Origin: Solen grandis
Taxonomy: Eukaryota > Mollusca > Bivalvia > Adapedonta > Solenidae
Direction of reading: 5' to 3'
DNA: 64,000 bases
Assembly: GCA_021229015.1 (NCBI GenBank)
Contig: CM037778.1
Span: 11,752,956-11,816,955 of the forward strand
The translations under genes were made by a program, and so were the position numbers. Position 1 is the stretch's first letter, and each line of letters begins with the position of its first letter. Below, piece after piece: positions 11,711 through 23,029 of this stretch. The notes under the pieces are model-generated. The model had not been told where the DNA came from. It did not search any database and worked only from the letters and a program-made list of their open reading frames with translations.

Positions 11711-13900
11711 TGTTCCACGATTAGTGCATGTATAACGCTTGCATTAACCAAACAATATGAAATGTTGTTGTACTGTAGCATATTACAGCAATATATCTCA
11801 GTAACTCAGTATATGCCTTTCTCAAGAAAAGTTTTTTTTTCATAATCTTTTCTCTGATTGACAATAAATAAATCAAATTGGTTCCACTTATATTTGTGTC
11901 TTGTAAGCATATAGAGAACAGATTCAGACATAATTGGCCCACAGGGCCAGAACAACATTTCCGATTACGTTGTTAATGGTGTTGTATCGGAGAGATAGAC
12001 AGTATTTCAGTCATTTAGTGACATCCGGCAAGTAAAAAGTGGCGGAAAACTCCGAGCGGACAGAGAATAATTTCATCATTCATTCTTGTTCTATTAGTAT
12101 AGTATCGTAATGTTTTAACAACATATTTAATTTTAACGACACACGTGCTTCGGAATCTGTTATTTGTGTCGGGTTTCTTATATAAAGGGGGCATCTTGAG
12201 CAGGACATCGGCATAACACAATAATAATTTAATCATTTAGACCATTTCAAGACAACAACAAAGTGCGTTAACAGTGTACAAAATCAACACATACAAAAGT
12301 TGGGCGGTCCTGAACATATTGCATTTGGTTGTTCCAACATCCAAGTGCGTACGTTTTTCGGTGTACACCACTAGTCTAAAGATGGCCATATATGCACGTG
12401 CCAGGTGATGCGTGGGTATGCGGAAATGTTTGAAAACAATGGTACATTCTGGGTATTCCGGGCTACTTTATAAATACTGAAAATCGACAATATAGGGAGC
12501 ATTACCCTTTACTCTGAAAAAGATGTTAAAAAATACAAGCAGATAAAAGTTCCGATTATGTTAACAAAAGTCATATTGTCTAGAACAGATATTAACTTTG
12601 CTTTTTTGTTCTTCGTCAGAATAACGTGGTTTCACGTACTCACACATAGGCAGCTGAAAGTAAACGGCGTAAAAAAAATTATGTGAAAGAAAGTTTAAAG
12701 CATTTAATTTAGCGCTCAAAACAGTATTGATATTTTGTATTGCGTGCTAATACTGGTAATTAACGCCAAAGCAATGTTCAAAATATACACCTAATAATAA
12801 TAAAGGATGATAGACGGAAAGCATGAAATGGAACAGTCCCTTGTCATTGATCAGTTAGCGTAATCAAAGTACTAAGAGTGACGGACGATAACACTCTCTC
12901 GAGTAACATGTGTTGTGTGCACTTTTAAAGCGTTCAGGGCACGTTGCTCTGGCTGAGTACAATGGTGGGAAACATACGGCGATTTTTTTTTTCGCCTCGT
13001 AAATCTGCTTGTGTCTCAAACAGGTCGTCTGTCTTGATTACACTTTTTACAGATATCCTTCACATCTGCACATGTCACCTTGGTAAAACATGATTTCGCG
13101 TGAATTGCAGAACAACAACAACAACTTATATATCCTTCTTCAAGGCCAAGGACAATCATGATTACCGGTATGCGTTTAGTATTTCCTTCCCAGTTTCTAT
13201 GTTTTTTTGCGATACACATGTATATAAAACCTATTTTTACTATACGTGTTATTATCCCCCCGCCCCCTCAAACGGGATATATTTCTAAATGATATAATAA
13301 TCTCAATTAACGAAAATGTATTTGCAAATAAGTATAAATTAATACAATGTAAATGCATGAGCATTGTTAGACCAGTTAGAGCTCTCAGCGGTTCCAAGAG
13401 AGTTCCCAGATGGCTCTATGCATTAGTTCGTTTTTGGAATCTATAAGATCAACTTCAATTTGTCTTCCTATTTTACTCCCAAACACTGCAACAGTTACTG
13501 ACGGCTCCATTGAGCTGCATCTCTTAAATGAGAAAAAACATAATGATTAATAATAACTAAAAGTTGATTAATCTACAGTATTTATATTCAATTTTTCAGG
13601 GGAAATCGTCTACGCCATTAAACGCCCTCAACTTAACCGCAAATAATTGGTATAATCCACTATTTAAACTGCATCAAAACTCTTCCTTGGTCATGTACAG
13701 AACTATCTTAACAATTTAAATTCTTAGTGAAAAGCATCTTCCAGAAGCCTCCAGAGCAATGTCACTTGGGACCAACTAAAATGGACGAATGTTTCGCTAA
13801 GAGGTCCGGTCTACTTCCTACAGCTCTTATGGATTAACGTTAAGACTTAACAGAGCATCACAGACATCTAAATCTACACTCTATGTGGAAAACACGTCAA
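11711..13900. other. Intergenic DNA, no supported gene
   Basis: Unique AT-rich sequence with scattered short ORFs, a short T-run near 12982-12991 and a CAA-rich spot near 13111. None has convincing splice sites or a recognisable domain. Confidence 0.5.
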
Positions 13901-13964
13901 TTGAAAGCCAGAAGGGCCTATCAGCCTTCTTTTTACATATGCTGATAGCCCTTCTGGCTTTCAA
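13901..13964. ncRNA. Near-perfect 64-nt hairpin (miRNA-like or foldback element)
   Basis: Arms 13901-13925 (TTGAAAGCCAGAAGGGC...) and 13941-13964 (...GCCCTTCTGGCTTTCAA) pair over 24 bases with one bulged C, around a 15-base loop at 13926-13940. The size fits a small microRNA precursor, but pairing this complete is more usual for a young inverted duplication or tiny foldback transposon. No expression evidence can be drawn from sequence. Confidence 0.4.
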
Positions 13965-14088
13965 TGGACGAATTTATTATTTACAGATCATGCATATATA
14001 TATTTATATATTATGCTCTACAATTTCAAACATTTTCGCACAGTTTCATTCTTTTGATGCATGACAATATCATTGGATGTATAGGACA

Positions 14089-14185
14089 GAGTATATTAAG
14101 ACATTTCTACAGACACTAGAAGACCGAAGCGAGCGTAGCGAGCGCAGACTTCTATTGTCTGGAGAAACGTCATAATGTACTCTAT
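14089..14185. repeat. Palindrome with GCGAGCGTAGCGAGCG centre
   Basis: The left arm 14089-14130 ('attaagacatttctacag...') is the imperfect reverse complement of 14144-14185 ('cttctattgtctggagaaac...'), around a GCGAGCG-rich centre. A third related arm lies at 16448-16505. Confidence 0.7.
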
Positions 14186-14399
14186 CCGACTTAGAAGTTT
14201 CCCGGCTCCACTTGAACTTATTGCACAGAAGCCGGGACACAATATTCATATTACCCTATTCTCTGTCAATCAATGTTTCTCAATTAGGCGGTAGGCGGGA
14301 AAATGAGATGTGAGACATCGAAATGGACGATTACATTCTGTGCAGACAATTAGGGGGTTTCATGTTACATCAACAACTCTGTGTTTAATTTTAATCGTT

Positions 14400-15215
14400 A
14401 GTAGAGAAATGTCTCCCTGTGGTGGCATATTTCTGCCAGCCACTTATCCATTTAGCTATGTTGAAATTTTTCTGAAATAGTGTCACATATTCAGTTAGTA
14501 TCTGGCAAGTAGAAAACTTTCGTACTATCCGCTTGGGTATCTTAACAGGACAAAACTGCCTGTTAGTGCCCATTACTGCCAGCCATATATTCGCTTAAGA
14601 TAACTGGATATCTCGCCTTTTTTCAAGTTGTAATTATTGATAAGCTCCTCTACCTAAGTGGATAACTTGAATATTTTCTACTTGCCAGATTACAAATGAA
14701 TATGTGACAATTTTTCAGGTGGATAAGTGGCTGGCTATGGTGGCATATTTCTGCCAGCCACTTATCCACTTAGCTATGTCGAAATTTTTCTGAAAAAATG
14801 TCACATATTCAGTTTTTATCTGGTAAGTAGAAAATTTTCAAGTTATCCACTTATCCACAGGACTAAACTGCCTCTTAGTGCCCACTACTGCCAATCGCAT
14901 ATTAGGTTAACTGGATATCATGCTTTTTCCAGATAATTATGCGAAAAAAATGCTTGTTATCCACATAATTTAACTAACTTGATAAAAAGGCGAGATATCC
15001 AGTTACCTTAAGTGAATATATGGCTGGCAGTAGTGGGCACTAACAGGCAGTTTTGTCCGGTTACGATACCTAAGAGGATAACATGAAAGTTTTCTACTGG
15101 CTAGATAATAACTGAATATGTGACAATTTTTCAGAAAAGTTTTGACATAGCTAAGTGGATAAGTGGCTGGTAGAAATATGCCACCATAGCTGGCAGAAAT
15201 ATGCCACCATATCTC
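14400..15215. mobile_element. Compound inverted repeat of a ~200-bp unit (foldback element)
   Basis: A unit beginning GGTGGCATATTTCTGCCAGC and running to 'ctggatatc' occurs forward at about 14418-14610 and 14738-14925 and reversed at about 14985-15212. A shorter reversed piece lies at about 14660-14740. The outer ends are mutually inverted, so the whole segment can fold back. Confidence 0.8.
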
Positions 15216-15460
15216 CCCTTTTCGATATAGATCTAATGGACCAAACTTAAATGTAAGTTTCACAATGTTATGCCATCATATTTAGTGCTTGGACATCAAC
15301 AAGTGAGGATGGATGACAGCAAATTTGAATTAATGTTTAATGTCGATTTGATTTCAACGTAAATGATTTATTGAGGAATTTACTTATGTTACATAGCAAA
15401 CCGTAGATAGTGCGATGCGATTGGTGTCATTTCCTAAACCGTTTTTCTTAATATTCAAGT

Positions 15461-15515
15461 GAGCGTCTTGTAGTGGTAAAACGTCGGGGTTGTGGGTTCG
15501 AATCCCGTTGGAGAA
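15461..15515 (+). repeat. tRNA-like SINE head fragment
   Basis: GAGCGTCTTGTAGTGGTAAAACG resembles a degenerate A-box region and GTGGGTTCGAATCCCG is a B box. No acceptor-stem pairing is seen, so it is not a functional tRNA gene. Confidence 0.5.
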
Positions 15516-15993
15516 GAGATTCGTGTCCGTGTCTTTCACAACGTATGACAGATAAAATCATGATGGGAGAACGAAACAGAATAAAAAAAACGGATGCGCA
15601 TGAAAGAAAATACATGAATTACTTGAAAGGAGAGAGAGAGAGAGAGAGAAAGGGGAGTGTAAAAGACAAGAGGAAAGAAAAAGTAATATCATTACCTTGG
15701 ATTTTACTGTGTATATGATTACAGTTGTAATTTCATTTTGGGCGAAAAGAAAAACAACCAACAAAAATGCAGTTCAGACAAACGGTTGAACAGAACCGAG
15801 TTAGTTTTTACGTCATCAAAAAGCAAAGCTTTGTTGCATATGCGCACTTGAAACATCGTTATATTTTGTACTTTTGAGATATAAAATAGACAGTTGTTCT
15901 GTTGAAATAAATCGTGGATAAATTTGAATTTTCAGAGCTTCTGATTGGCCACATATTTAGGGTAACTTCTAATGTTTAGTAGAATCATCTTTA
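15516..15993. other. Non-coding stretch with (AG)n
   Basis: Contains (GA)n at about 15630-15650. No gene seen. Confidence 0.5.
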
Positions 15994-16245
15994 TTAACCC
16001 TTTCCCTCATAGAGGACACCATGAAAAGACCTATGCGAACAGCATAAAACCAGATCAGCCTGCGAGTAACTCGCAGTAAATCGCAGGCTGATCAGGTTTT
16101 ATGCTGTTCGCTGCTCCTCAGTGATCTGGAAATGAGGATTTTATAATTAAATTTGGTAAGGTTTAACTGTGGTTTTCTGCAGATCAGGCTGTATGTGATA
16201 CCTACTGAGTGAGTCAAAATGAGTCTATATGAGGGAAAGGGTTAA
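15994..16245 (+). mobile_element. TTAA-CCC MITE, copy 2
   Basis: Full-length form with TTAACCCTTTCCCTCATA ends. The central hairpin carries an extra TAAATCGCAG repeat of its own 3' stem, a small internal duplication absent from the other copies. Confidence 0.95.
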
Positions 16246-16447
16246 ACTGCTCTGTATTTTCAATATCTCGGATGATAAGCAGCAAGCGGTAGTGTTGACC
16301 TAAAGTTGCAGTATTTTAACATTTTACTTCATTTAGAAGTCACCCAAAAATGTGTGGTTAATTTCAAGTGAACACTTTTCTGTTTTCTATTTTACCATGT
16401 TCAAAATAGTTGGTTCAATTTGACAAAATCAACTGTCACAAATGGGG

Positions 16448-16505
16448 TGACTTCTAAGTCGGAGGGAATCTATTAAGACAATTCTCCAGACAATAGAAGC
16501 CTACG
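16448..16505. repeat. Inverted partner of 14144-14200
   Basis: The reverse complement reads CTTCTATTGTCTGGAGAA...CCGACTTAGAAGT, matching 14150-14200. Together the two may be the ends of one ~2.4-kb element containing the foldback at 14400-15215 and MITE copy 2. Confidence 0.65.
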
Positions 16506-16840
16506 CTTGCATTGCAGCTCAGATTCTACACAGTCAACATCCCCGCTGCATAAAATTAACCGCGAGGTCTTGATATGGGGAAAAAAATGAGTGTGTGCGA
16601 TGTGTATGGTGCCTACGTGACAAAAGCGGGTTACGGGAGGAAATAATTGTGGCGCGACTGCTTTACGTCATGATTTGCTAGTTCAAAATATAAATGTACC
16701 GAGCGACACTGACTCTGAACTGTATTTAAAACATCGCGTGAAACTGTTTATCAATCTGGAAGTGGGTCCATAACGCGAGGTCAGAGGCAAAGCTGTATGA
16801 CATGCGGGACAAACTGTAAATATGTTATGCTTTGTATTTT

Positions 16841-17185
16841 AAGGTATAAGCACCCTAATATCCATATTCCATATCTTGCGACTGGATGGTAATATTTCTA
16901 TGAAACTTTGTCACTTTGAAGACATTCAAAAATAAAAATATTTCACCGTTTTTTGTTGTTGTTTTTTTGTTTGTTTGTTGGTTTTTTATGATTTGGGGGA
17001 GATAATCTGCATATAGGTTAACATTGGAGCCTATGAGAATTATACATTTTCTGTGAATATGAAAAAAAATGAATTTGATTTATGAGAAAAACTCGTTGTA
17101 GAAAGATGCATTATATGATTCTGTTTGAACTTTCATGAAAAAAAATCTTAACTTTACCATGGGAAAATGGAGAAAGTAACTTTTT
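16841..17185 (+). repeat. Dispersed 0.3-kb repeat, partner of 8629-8935
   Basis: Opposite orientation to 8629-8935 with the same order of matching blocks. It carries an extra T/G-rich insertion (tttgttgttg...) near 16951-16990. Confidence 0.75.
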
Positions 17186-17390
17186 AGCTTTCAGGGGAGA
17201 TAACTCATGACAACAAAATTATGAAGGGGAGGTAATAAATGAATTTCTGACACACGTCATAACAAACATGTCAATTTGCTCCTTAGATTACCTTTGTTTG
17301 ATATTTTAAAAGCTCATATTGTGAAGTTATATGCATGGCTTTGATGGAATTGATCGCTATTACGGTTCTAAAACCTTAAATTTTATGAAT

Positions 17391-17426
17391 TTATCGCAGC
17401 GCTCCGCTTCGCGTCGCTTGCGATAA
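17391..17426. repeat. 36-bp palindrome TTATCGCA...TGCGATAA
   Basis: Short perfect arms (TTATCGCA/TGCGATAA) around a CG-rich core of alternating GCTCCGCTTCGCGTCGC. Probably the hairpin end of a repeat; no coding sequence adjoins it. Confidence 0.6.
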
Positions 17427-18197
17427 TGTACATTCCACCAGTGATTCCACAAAATATAAACGATAACTAATACTTGTTATTCATTTATTCATTGATTAGT
17501 ACATGAATAGCCATGCAGAAAAGAGATTCAAAAGACTAAATATAGAGAATGGTTACTTTGGATTAAGCTGCCTCACGTAGGACCGCAACTATAAGTTTGC
17601 AACTGTATGTAGTCCAAGTTGTAGTTGAACCTCATCTGAAAGCTCATTGATCTAGGTCAATCTGCATATTATATCTTTAAATCGTAGGATTAACCTATGG
17701 AATCTGAAATATATTACCCCGCCTATTTTTTTCTGGCGCAGCACGTTTGGTGACGGACTTTAAAAGAGAAAAAGGCTCGTTTCCTACGAAAGCAGATGTC
17801 ACCCTATAACAGTGTGCAGGAATAATCCACGTTAATGCCTATAAATCAGGGTTTATATACTTGTTATGCACACTCTGCATCCGTAGTCGTGTGGGTGTAA
17901 ATGTCAAGTTCAGGCCATATTCAGTCAGCACTTTTATATATACGATTTCAAAAGAATTTGGGCATTCAGACGTGACTGTTTTTCCATTTTATTTTTTTAT
18001 TGTATTATCTCTTAGAAATATATTAATAATTGGCTGCAAATATTTCACTTAATATTTACACTTTATAGATGAAATCAAAATGCACATATTATCTTCTCCT
18101 TGTATGAGTCCTATACTTTGGGGGTTCAGTGCATTATGTCTATTCGTCAAAGCATATAACTGTCAGAGTTTAGGCCCCAAAAAATAAAAGATGAAAA
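17427..18197. other. AT-rich non-coding DNA
   Basis: No ORF with family or splice support. Confidence 0.5.
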
Positions 18198-18251
18198 GTT
18201 CAGTTTCTGGTCTCCCGACCGACCCACTTTTTTAACGACCAACCCTAAAGT

Positions 18252-18289
<38 letters not shown>

Positions 18290-18407
18290 TTTCCGCCCTT
18301 AAAAAAAATATATTTCCCTTTTTTACCTTTCGTTTAATGTAAAAAAAGGAGTAAAATCCCGACCTACCGACCCCCTTTTTTATTTGCTGGAGACCAGAAA
18401 CAGAACT
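18198..18407 (+). mobile_element. MITE with GTTCAGTTTCTGGTCTCC ends
   Basis: The left end GTTCAGTTTCTGGTCTCC and right end GGAGACCAGAAACAGAAC are inverted repeats about 210 bp apart. The interior has a long T-run (about 18250-18286) and two 'CCGACC' segments in mirrored positions. Confidence 0.75.
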
Positions 18408-20273
18408 GTGTGTGTGGGGGGGGGGGGGGGCTTTAGCATTATGTGCATTTGTTTAAAAAATAATCAGGACGAAGAAATATGTAACGTCCTCGAAGTATCC
18501 GAAATGTATCATCATGCGACAGCATTCCTTCTATGTGCCACACACAACAAGCGTAAAAATGAGACTGAGTTTTTATTAATTATTGATGGTGTCTCGAAGT
18601 CGACTTTTTTTTTTTCTTTCCTTTTTTATTCCCTAAAACTATATAATGTTTCATAAACAAAGGAGAAAAGAGAACCCATTGGTACAGATGTGAAAAATAT
18701 GGGCCGAAGATTTGAAACCGCTCAAAAAGTTGACATTTTCAATAAATCAAAGCGGATGCAGGTAATCACATAAGCATCTACCATTCACAGTGTGCACTTG
18801 GGTTTCAACAAAGGTTCCGTTATTCTTGTAGCTTATCCATCGCATCAGAGGCGTTGAAGTATACAGCTATCATTGTGCGTGATTTACAAAGATATGACCG
18901 TCGCGTGTCACCTATTGTTATCAAGTATTGACAACCAATCAAATTACCAAAACACAAGTCGGGTTTACAAGAGATCAAGTAAACATGATATTGCCAGATT
19001 AGAACTTTGGGAGACTGGTACTACAACAGCATAATATTCAAATCCTAATTGTCTCTCAAGCTTTTTTGTAGACGATGATCGCCTTTCAACGGAACACCCT
19101 TCAATAGTAAATCAACCATTGTTTACAATTGTTGCTAACATTACAAAAACATTTAGTCGCAAAACGAGAAAAAATAATCTTGAATTCAGTGAAGATTAAT
19201 GGTATCATATCACGTGTCCTAAAGAGGATTCTTATTTTACATACACTTGTAGTATTATAATGGATATACTGCTTTTAAAACTCTTGATAATTATCTACCT
19301 GGTCTATCATTACACAGATTCTAAACACGATAGAGCGATAGGCTGGCGGTGATATATAGATAACTATTCATCTTATATTATCAATATATAAATGAAACTG
19401 CGCAATTCTTCAGAGAATTTTCATTGTCATAAAGTTTATGCTTAAACTTCCTCCTTATCAGAACGAATAAGACAATAGCCTCCCTTTGCTTACAAATTGA
19501 CACGCGCCGACAACATTTGAGACTTTCCGGCTCGTGCCGCTTTATTTAAGCCGCTATAAAGATTGTAAGCAAGAAACACACTATCTTCCTAACTGTGACC
19601 CCGTCTTTGATCCAAGCTTATCTATAGTATTCATTTTTTTTTTTCGCCTAAATTTTCTATAGCTCATTGTCTTTACTGCGTAAGTGCTAGATTAAGTTAC
19701 AAATATAGCCCCAAACACATTGAAACGGTTCTTACAATATTAGTCATCAATATTTTGTATGAAACACGATATGTAACGGCCGTCATTTTACGAACAACGT
19801 TAGAATCATGAAAGGCATGATGAGAGGCCGGTATAAGACGCAGACTGCTTTTCAGAGTATACAAAAAAGTAACAATGTGCATGTACGCAGTTATCATGTG
19901 ATAAAAAATAAATATGATATCAAAAATAGCATGTATCTATTATTGATAAAAAAATAATAATGAAATAAAAAATTTATTGCGGGTGCCTAACATTTTTTGT
20001 GTCTATTGTGCTCGACCATAGAACTAGACCAGTGATGTAAATTTCATGGCGTTGTTTTTTCTGACTAGCAGATTAATTACTAAACATCTGTTCATCCATC
20101 TAGGGACTAATGTTATTATAGCATAATAACAAAAAAAACAATCTAGACCATATATAAATTATTTCGGGAAACGCCTCCATTTCGGAAGGAAAATGAAGAG
20201 TTGCATCTAAACTTTAAAAGGTTTAAATGCCAGTTTCTGTGGTGGAAACGTACCCGCTATTCATGAATAGTTC
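18408..20273. other. AT-rich intergenic DNA
   Basis: A G-run at about 18416-18430 and T-runs near 18605 and 19630. No supported gene or repeat family. Confidence 0.5.
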
Positions 20274-20622
20274 TGGCTCCATTCTACCAACAATACCCAG
20301 TGATAAGTAAGACTGGAAAACTCCCATAATTTTATATTTAACAAACATTTTAATAGACAGTGGGTTTAAAAAATTTTTTTTAATTTTTGTCAGTTGCTAA
20401 GTTTATGTTTTACAAAGTAGATATATGATATACATTTGAATGTTTATGTTTTATAAAGTTAATGTATGATATAAATTTGATGGAATCTTCGTGTTTCATT
20501 TCAGTATATAATACAGGCGTGCGTTTTCAAAGTACTTTAGTATACATATCTTTTGTATGGAAACTTGAATAACGAAATAAACTCCTGGGTATTGAAGTGT
20601 TAAGTTGGTGGAATAAATCTTC
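20274..20622 (+). mobile_element. Diverged MITE related to 51049-51457
   Basis: Begins GGCTCCATTCTACCAACAATAC and ends near AAGTTGGTGGAATAAA. The ends are inverted and match those of the 409-bp insert at 51049-51457 (GGCTTGAATTCCACCAACAA). The interiors are too diverged to align by eye. Confidence 0.5.
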
Positions 20623-20946
20623 TAAAACGGTGAAAAATGAAATAAAAAGTAAGATGATATACAACGTGTGGGATTATTAAGGGCGTTGTTAGTTAGATAT
20701 GTTCACTCATTCAGCATATCCGTAATCTCCTCTAGTTAGTTACAACAATAACTTAGCACGAGTAACCAAGATGTCGCTTGAATTTCTGTATATGATTACG
20801 GTCGTGTTATAAAAACGATGACACCGTTCGAAACTCTCCTAGTTCTATTTATAGTAACAAATACAATTGTGTAACTTGGGACTTTTTTTCGGGGAATTTC
20901 AGAGAACAGAACAAATAACACTGACTATATATAAATGATACCTAAT

Positions 20947-21139
20947 CAGGAAGATTTTCTGTCATGTTCATGCAATTTATCTGTACACCGTCTTTCTTCG
21001 AACGCCGTATAAACGGCCATATCGGGATAACTTTGAAACTACAGGCCGATGTCACATACGTTCTCTGTGAAAACGCAGAAACATTTTCAGTTACAGATTT
21101 GATGTCCTTGTCATTGATGGTGAATAATTCATCTAGCAA
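20947..21139 (-). CDS. Possible orphan exon, unassigned
   Basis: On minus, a strong pyrimidine tract ending TTTGTTGCTAG precedes an open frame of about 62 residues (ELFTINDKDIKSVTENVSAF and onward) that ends at a TAG beside a GTATCA. A terminal exon entered in phase 2 would fit. The plus strand is also open here and ends in AAG|GTAATA, so the strand is not settled. I do not recognise the peptide, and no partner exon was found. Treat as a weak candidate. Confidence 0.2.
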
Positions 21140-21212
21140 CAAATTGATAGGGAAGAAAAAGGTAATATAAAACATGATAAGATGAATGACATTGTTATTC
21201 TGTCATAATCTA

Positions 21213-21570
21213 CAGGGGTTTCCTTAAGGATTTGACTTTCACTTGCCCAAGGGGCAAGTTACTTTGAACATCTACTTGCCCCCAGTGAAAACAGCTTGTC
21301 CGATCTTTAAGTTAGTTAGTGTTTGTTAATGTTTAAAACTAAATGTGTGTAGTATTAAGATGAATTTTAGTTAACATGTATCAAACACAATTTGCAATCA
21401 ACTCACCCCCTATATATTGTAGAAAATAATATCATAAATAATAAAAAAAACGAAAAATTTCATTTACGAAAGTAAACTTGCCCAACGTGCCATCTCCTTG
21501 GAAAAATCACTTGCCCATGTTGATTTTAACCTGGCATGGGCAAGCGGGCGTCCACTTAAGAAAACCCCTG
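21213..21570 (+). mobile_element. TIR element with CAGGGGTTTYCTTAAG ends
   Basis: The left end CAGGGGTTTCCTTAAG and right end CTTAAGAAAACCCCTG are inverted repeats 358 bp apart, each flanked by ATCTA. The interior repeats the motif CACTTGCCC several times. Non-autonomous DNA transposon; CAGGGG ends resemble hAT elements, but only 5 bp of duplication is visible rather than 8. Confidence 0.7.
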
Positions 21571-22100
21571 ATCTAGATATCTATAAAGAAAATCAATCTA
21601 TCAACCCAGAAAACAAAATTACCAAAAAGTTACAGTATCCCTTGGTGAATGGTTCAGTTATTGAGATAGTCACAAGTATGAATATAGGATTAGTAAATTG
21701 ATATGCATTACTATTTTATTACCATAACTCAATCAATGAAGTAAGTCATAATTAGTTGACCAATGTTCATTCTATGCTGCGTTTTTGCACTAAAGGCCCA
21801 CTTAATATATTCGACTGGCCTCTTAAAAAAATATGTACGCGCACTTGTGGCGCATCTTTTTTGCAGTAGGCGCTTTCTAAGATACTCAGTGTGCTTACAG
21901 TTTGTTTATTTACTGTAACTGTGTGCATCCAGAATGTAATTTCTATAAATTCTCTACATATTTCTAAAGATTTGTAAATCCTAGCAGTCTGCGATATATT
22001 TTATTTTAGGTACACTTTCATTGGTCGGCTGTTAGCCTCACGTCATAAAAATGACTAATGCTAAAAGAATTTCACATTTACCTTCATCTAATATGTTTGT
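21571..22100. other. Non-coding stretch upstream of the minisatellite
   Basis: No gene. An inverted CCAAT (ATTGG at 22020) and a CRE-like TCACGTCAT (22038-22046) lie 13 bases apart. This could be promoter-like, but no transcript start is evident. Confidence 0.4.
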
Positions 22101-22628
22101 CTCATATGTCCCCCCCCCTTATCATATATCCCCAATCTCTCTCTCTCCTCCAACCCCCTTCTCCCCTTTCCCCCTTTTGTCATATATCTCCCCTTCCCCT
22201 TTGGCATATAACCAATCTCCTCTTTTTCACATATCTCTTCCCCTTTCCCATCTCTCTCACTTTCTCACATCCCTCCCATTTATCATATATCTCCATCCTC
22301 CCTTGTCATATATCTTCCTACCATTTGTCATATATCTTCTCTCCCCTTTGTCATATATCTCCCCTCCCCTTTGTCATATATCTCTCCCCCCCTCCCCTTT
22401 GTCATATATCTCCCGTTCCTTTTGTCATTTATCTCCCCCTCCCCTTTGTCATATATATTCCCTCCCATTTATGATATATCTCCCCTCCCATTTTTCATAT
22501 ATCTCCCCCCTCCCCTTTGTCATTATATTTCCCCTTCCCTTTGTCATATATCTCTCCCCCCCTCCCATTTGTCATATATCTCCCCCACCAGCCTTTGTTA
22601 TATATCCCCCCGCCTCCCATTTGTCATA
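22101..22628 (+). repeat. Minisatellite, unit about CTCCCCTTTGTCATATATCT
   Basis: About twenty imperfect copies of a 22-27-base pyrimidine-rich unit. Because several unit lengths keep frame, it creates a long artefactual open frame of Pro/Leu/Ser/Ile/Tyr repeats, which should not be annotated as protein. Confidence 0.95.
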
Positions 22629-22799
22629 ATTTAAGGATAATAGACTTAAAGATTGTAATAGCAACGAGAAAAAACTTTATGACATTTGCCTGACTTTGTC
22701 TGTAAGAAGCTCGAAATTTAATAAGTAAATGCTGGTGAGGTCTATTGATAGATGGGCATTCCCCGTGTAGAAGTGCCACCTTGCGTGTACATTTTACAT

Positions 22800-22895
22800 T
22801 GGTAGATTTGTAACTTGTAGATTTGTAATCTGTAGATTTTTAATTTGTAGATTCGTAACTTGTAGATTTGTAGATTCGTAACTCGTAGATTTGGA
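22800..22895 (+). repeat. Short minisatellite, unit about GTAGATTTGTAACTT
   Basis: Six or seven imperfect copies of a 14-17-base unit. Confidence 0.9.
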
Positions 22896-23029
22896 AATTT
22901 TAGATGTTGGTAAATAGAAATTGTTTATATGTAATTGTAATTAGATAGAGGTAGGTATTTAACAAATGCGGTGTTACAATTTGCAAATTAACATTTGAAA
23001 TAAGAAATTCATGTACGGAAAATTAGAAT

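Noticed and set aside
22051..22629. 192-codon open frame rich in Pro, Ser, Tyr, Ile
   Set aside because: Translation of a pyrimidine-rich minisatellite; two other frames are open too, with the same kind of repeat peptide.
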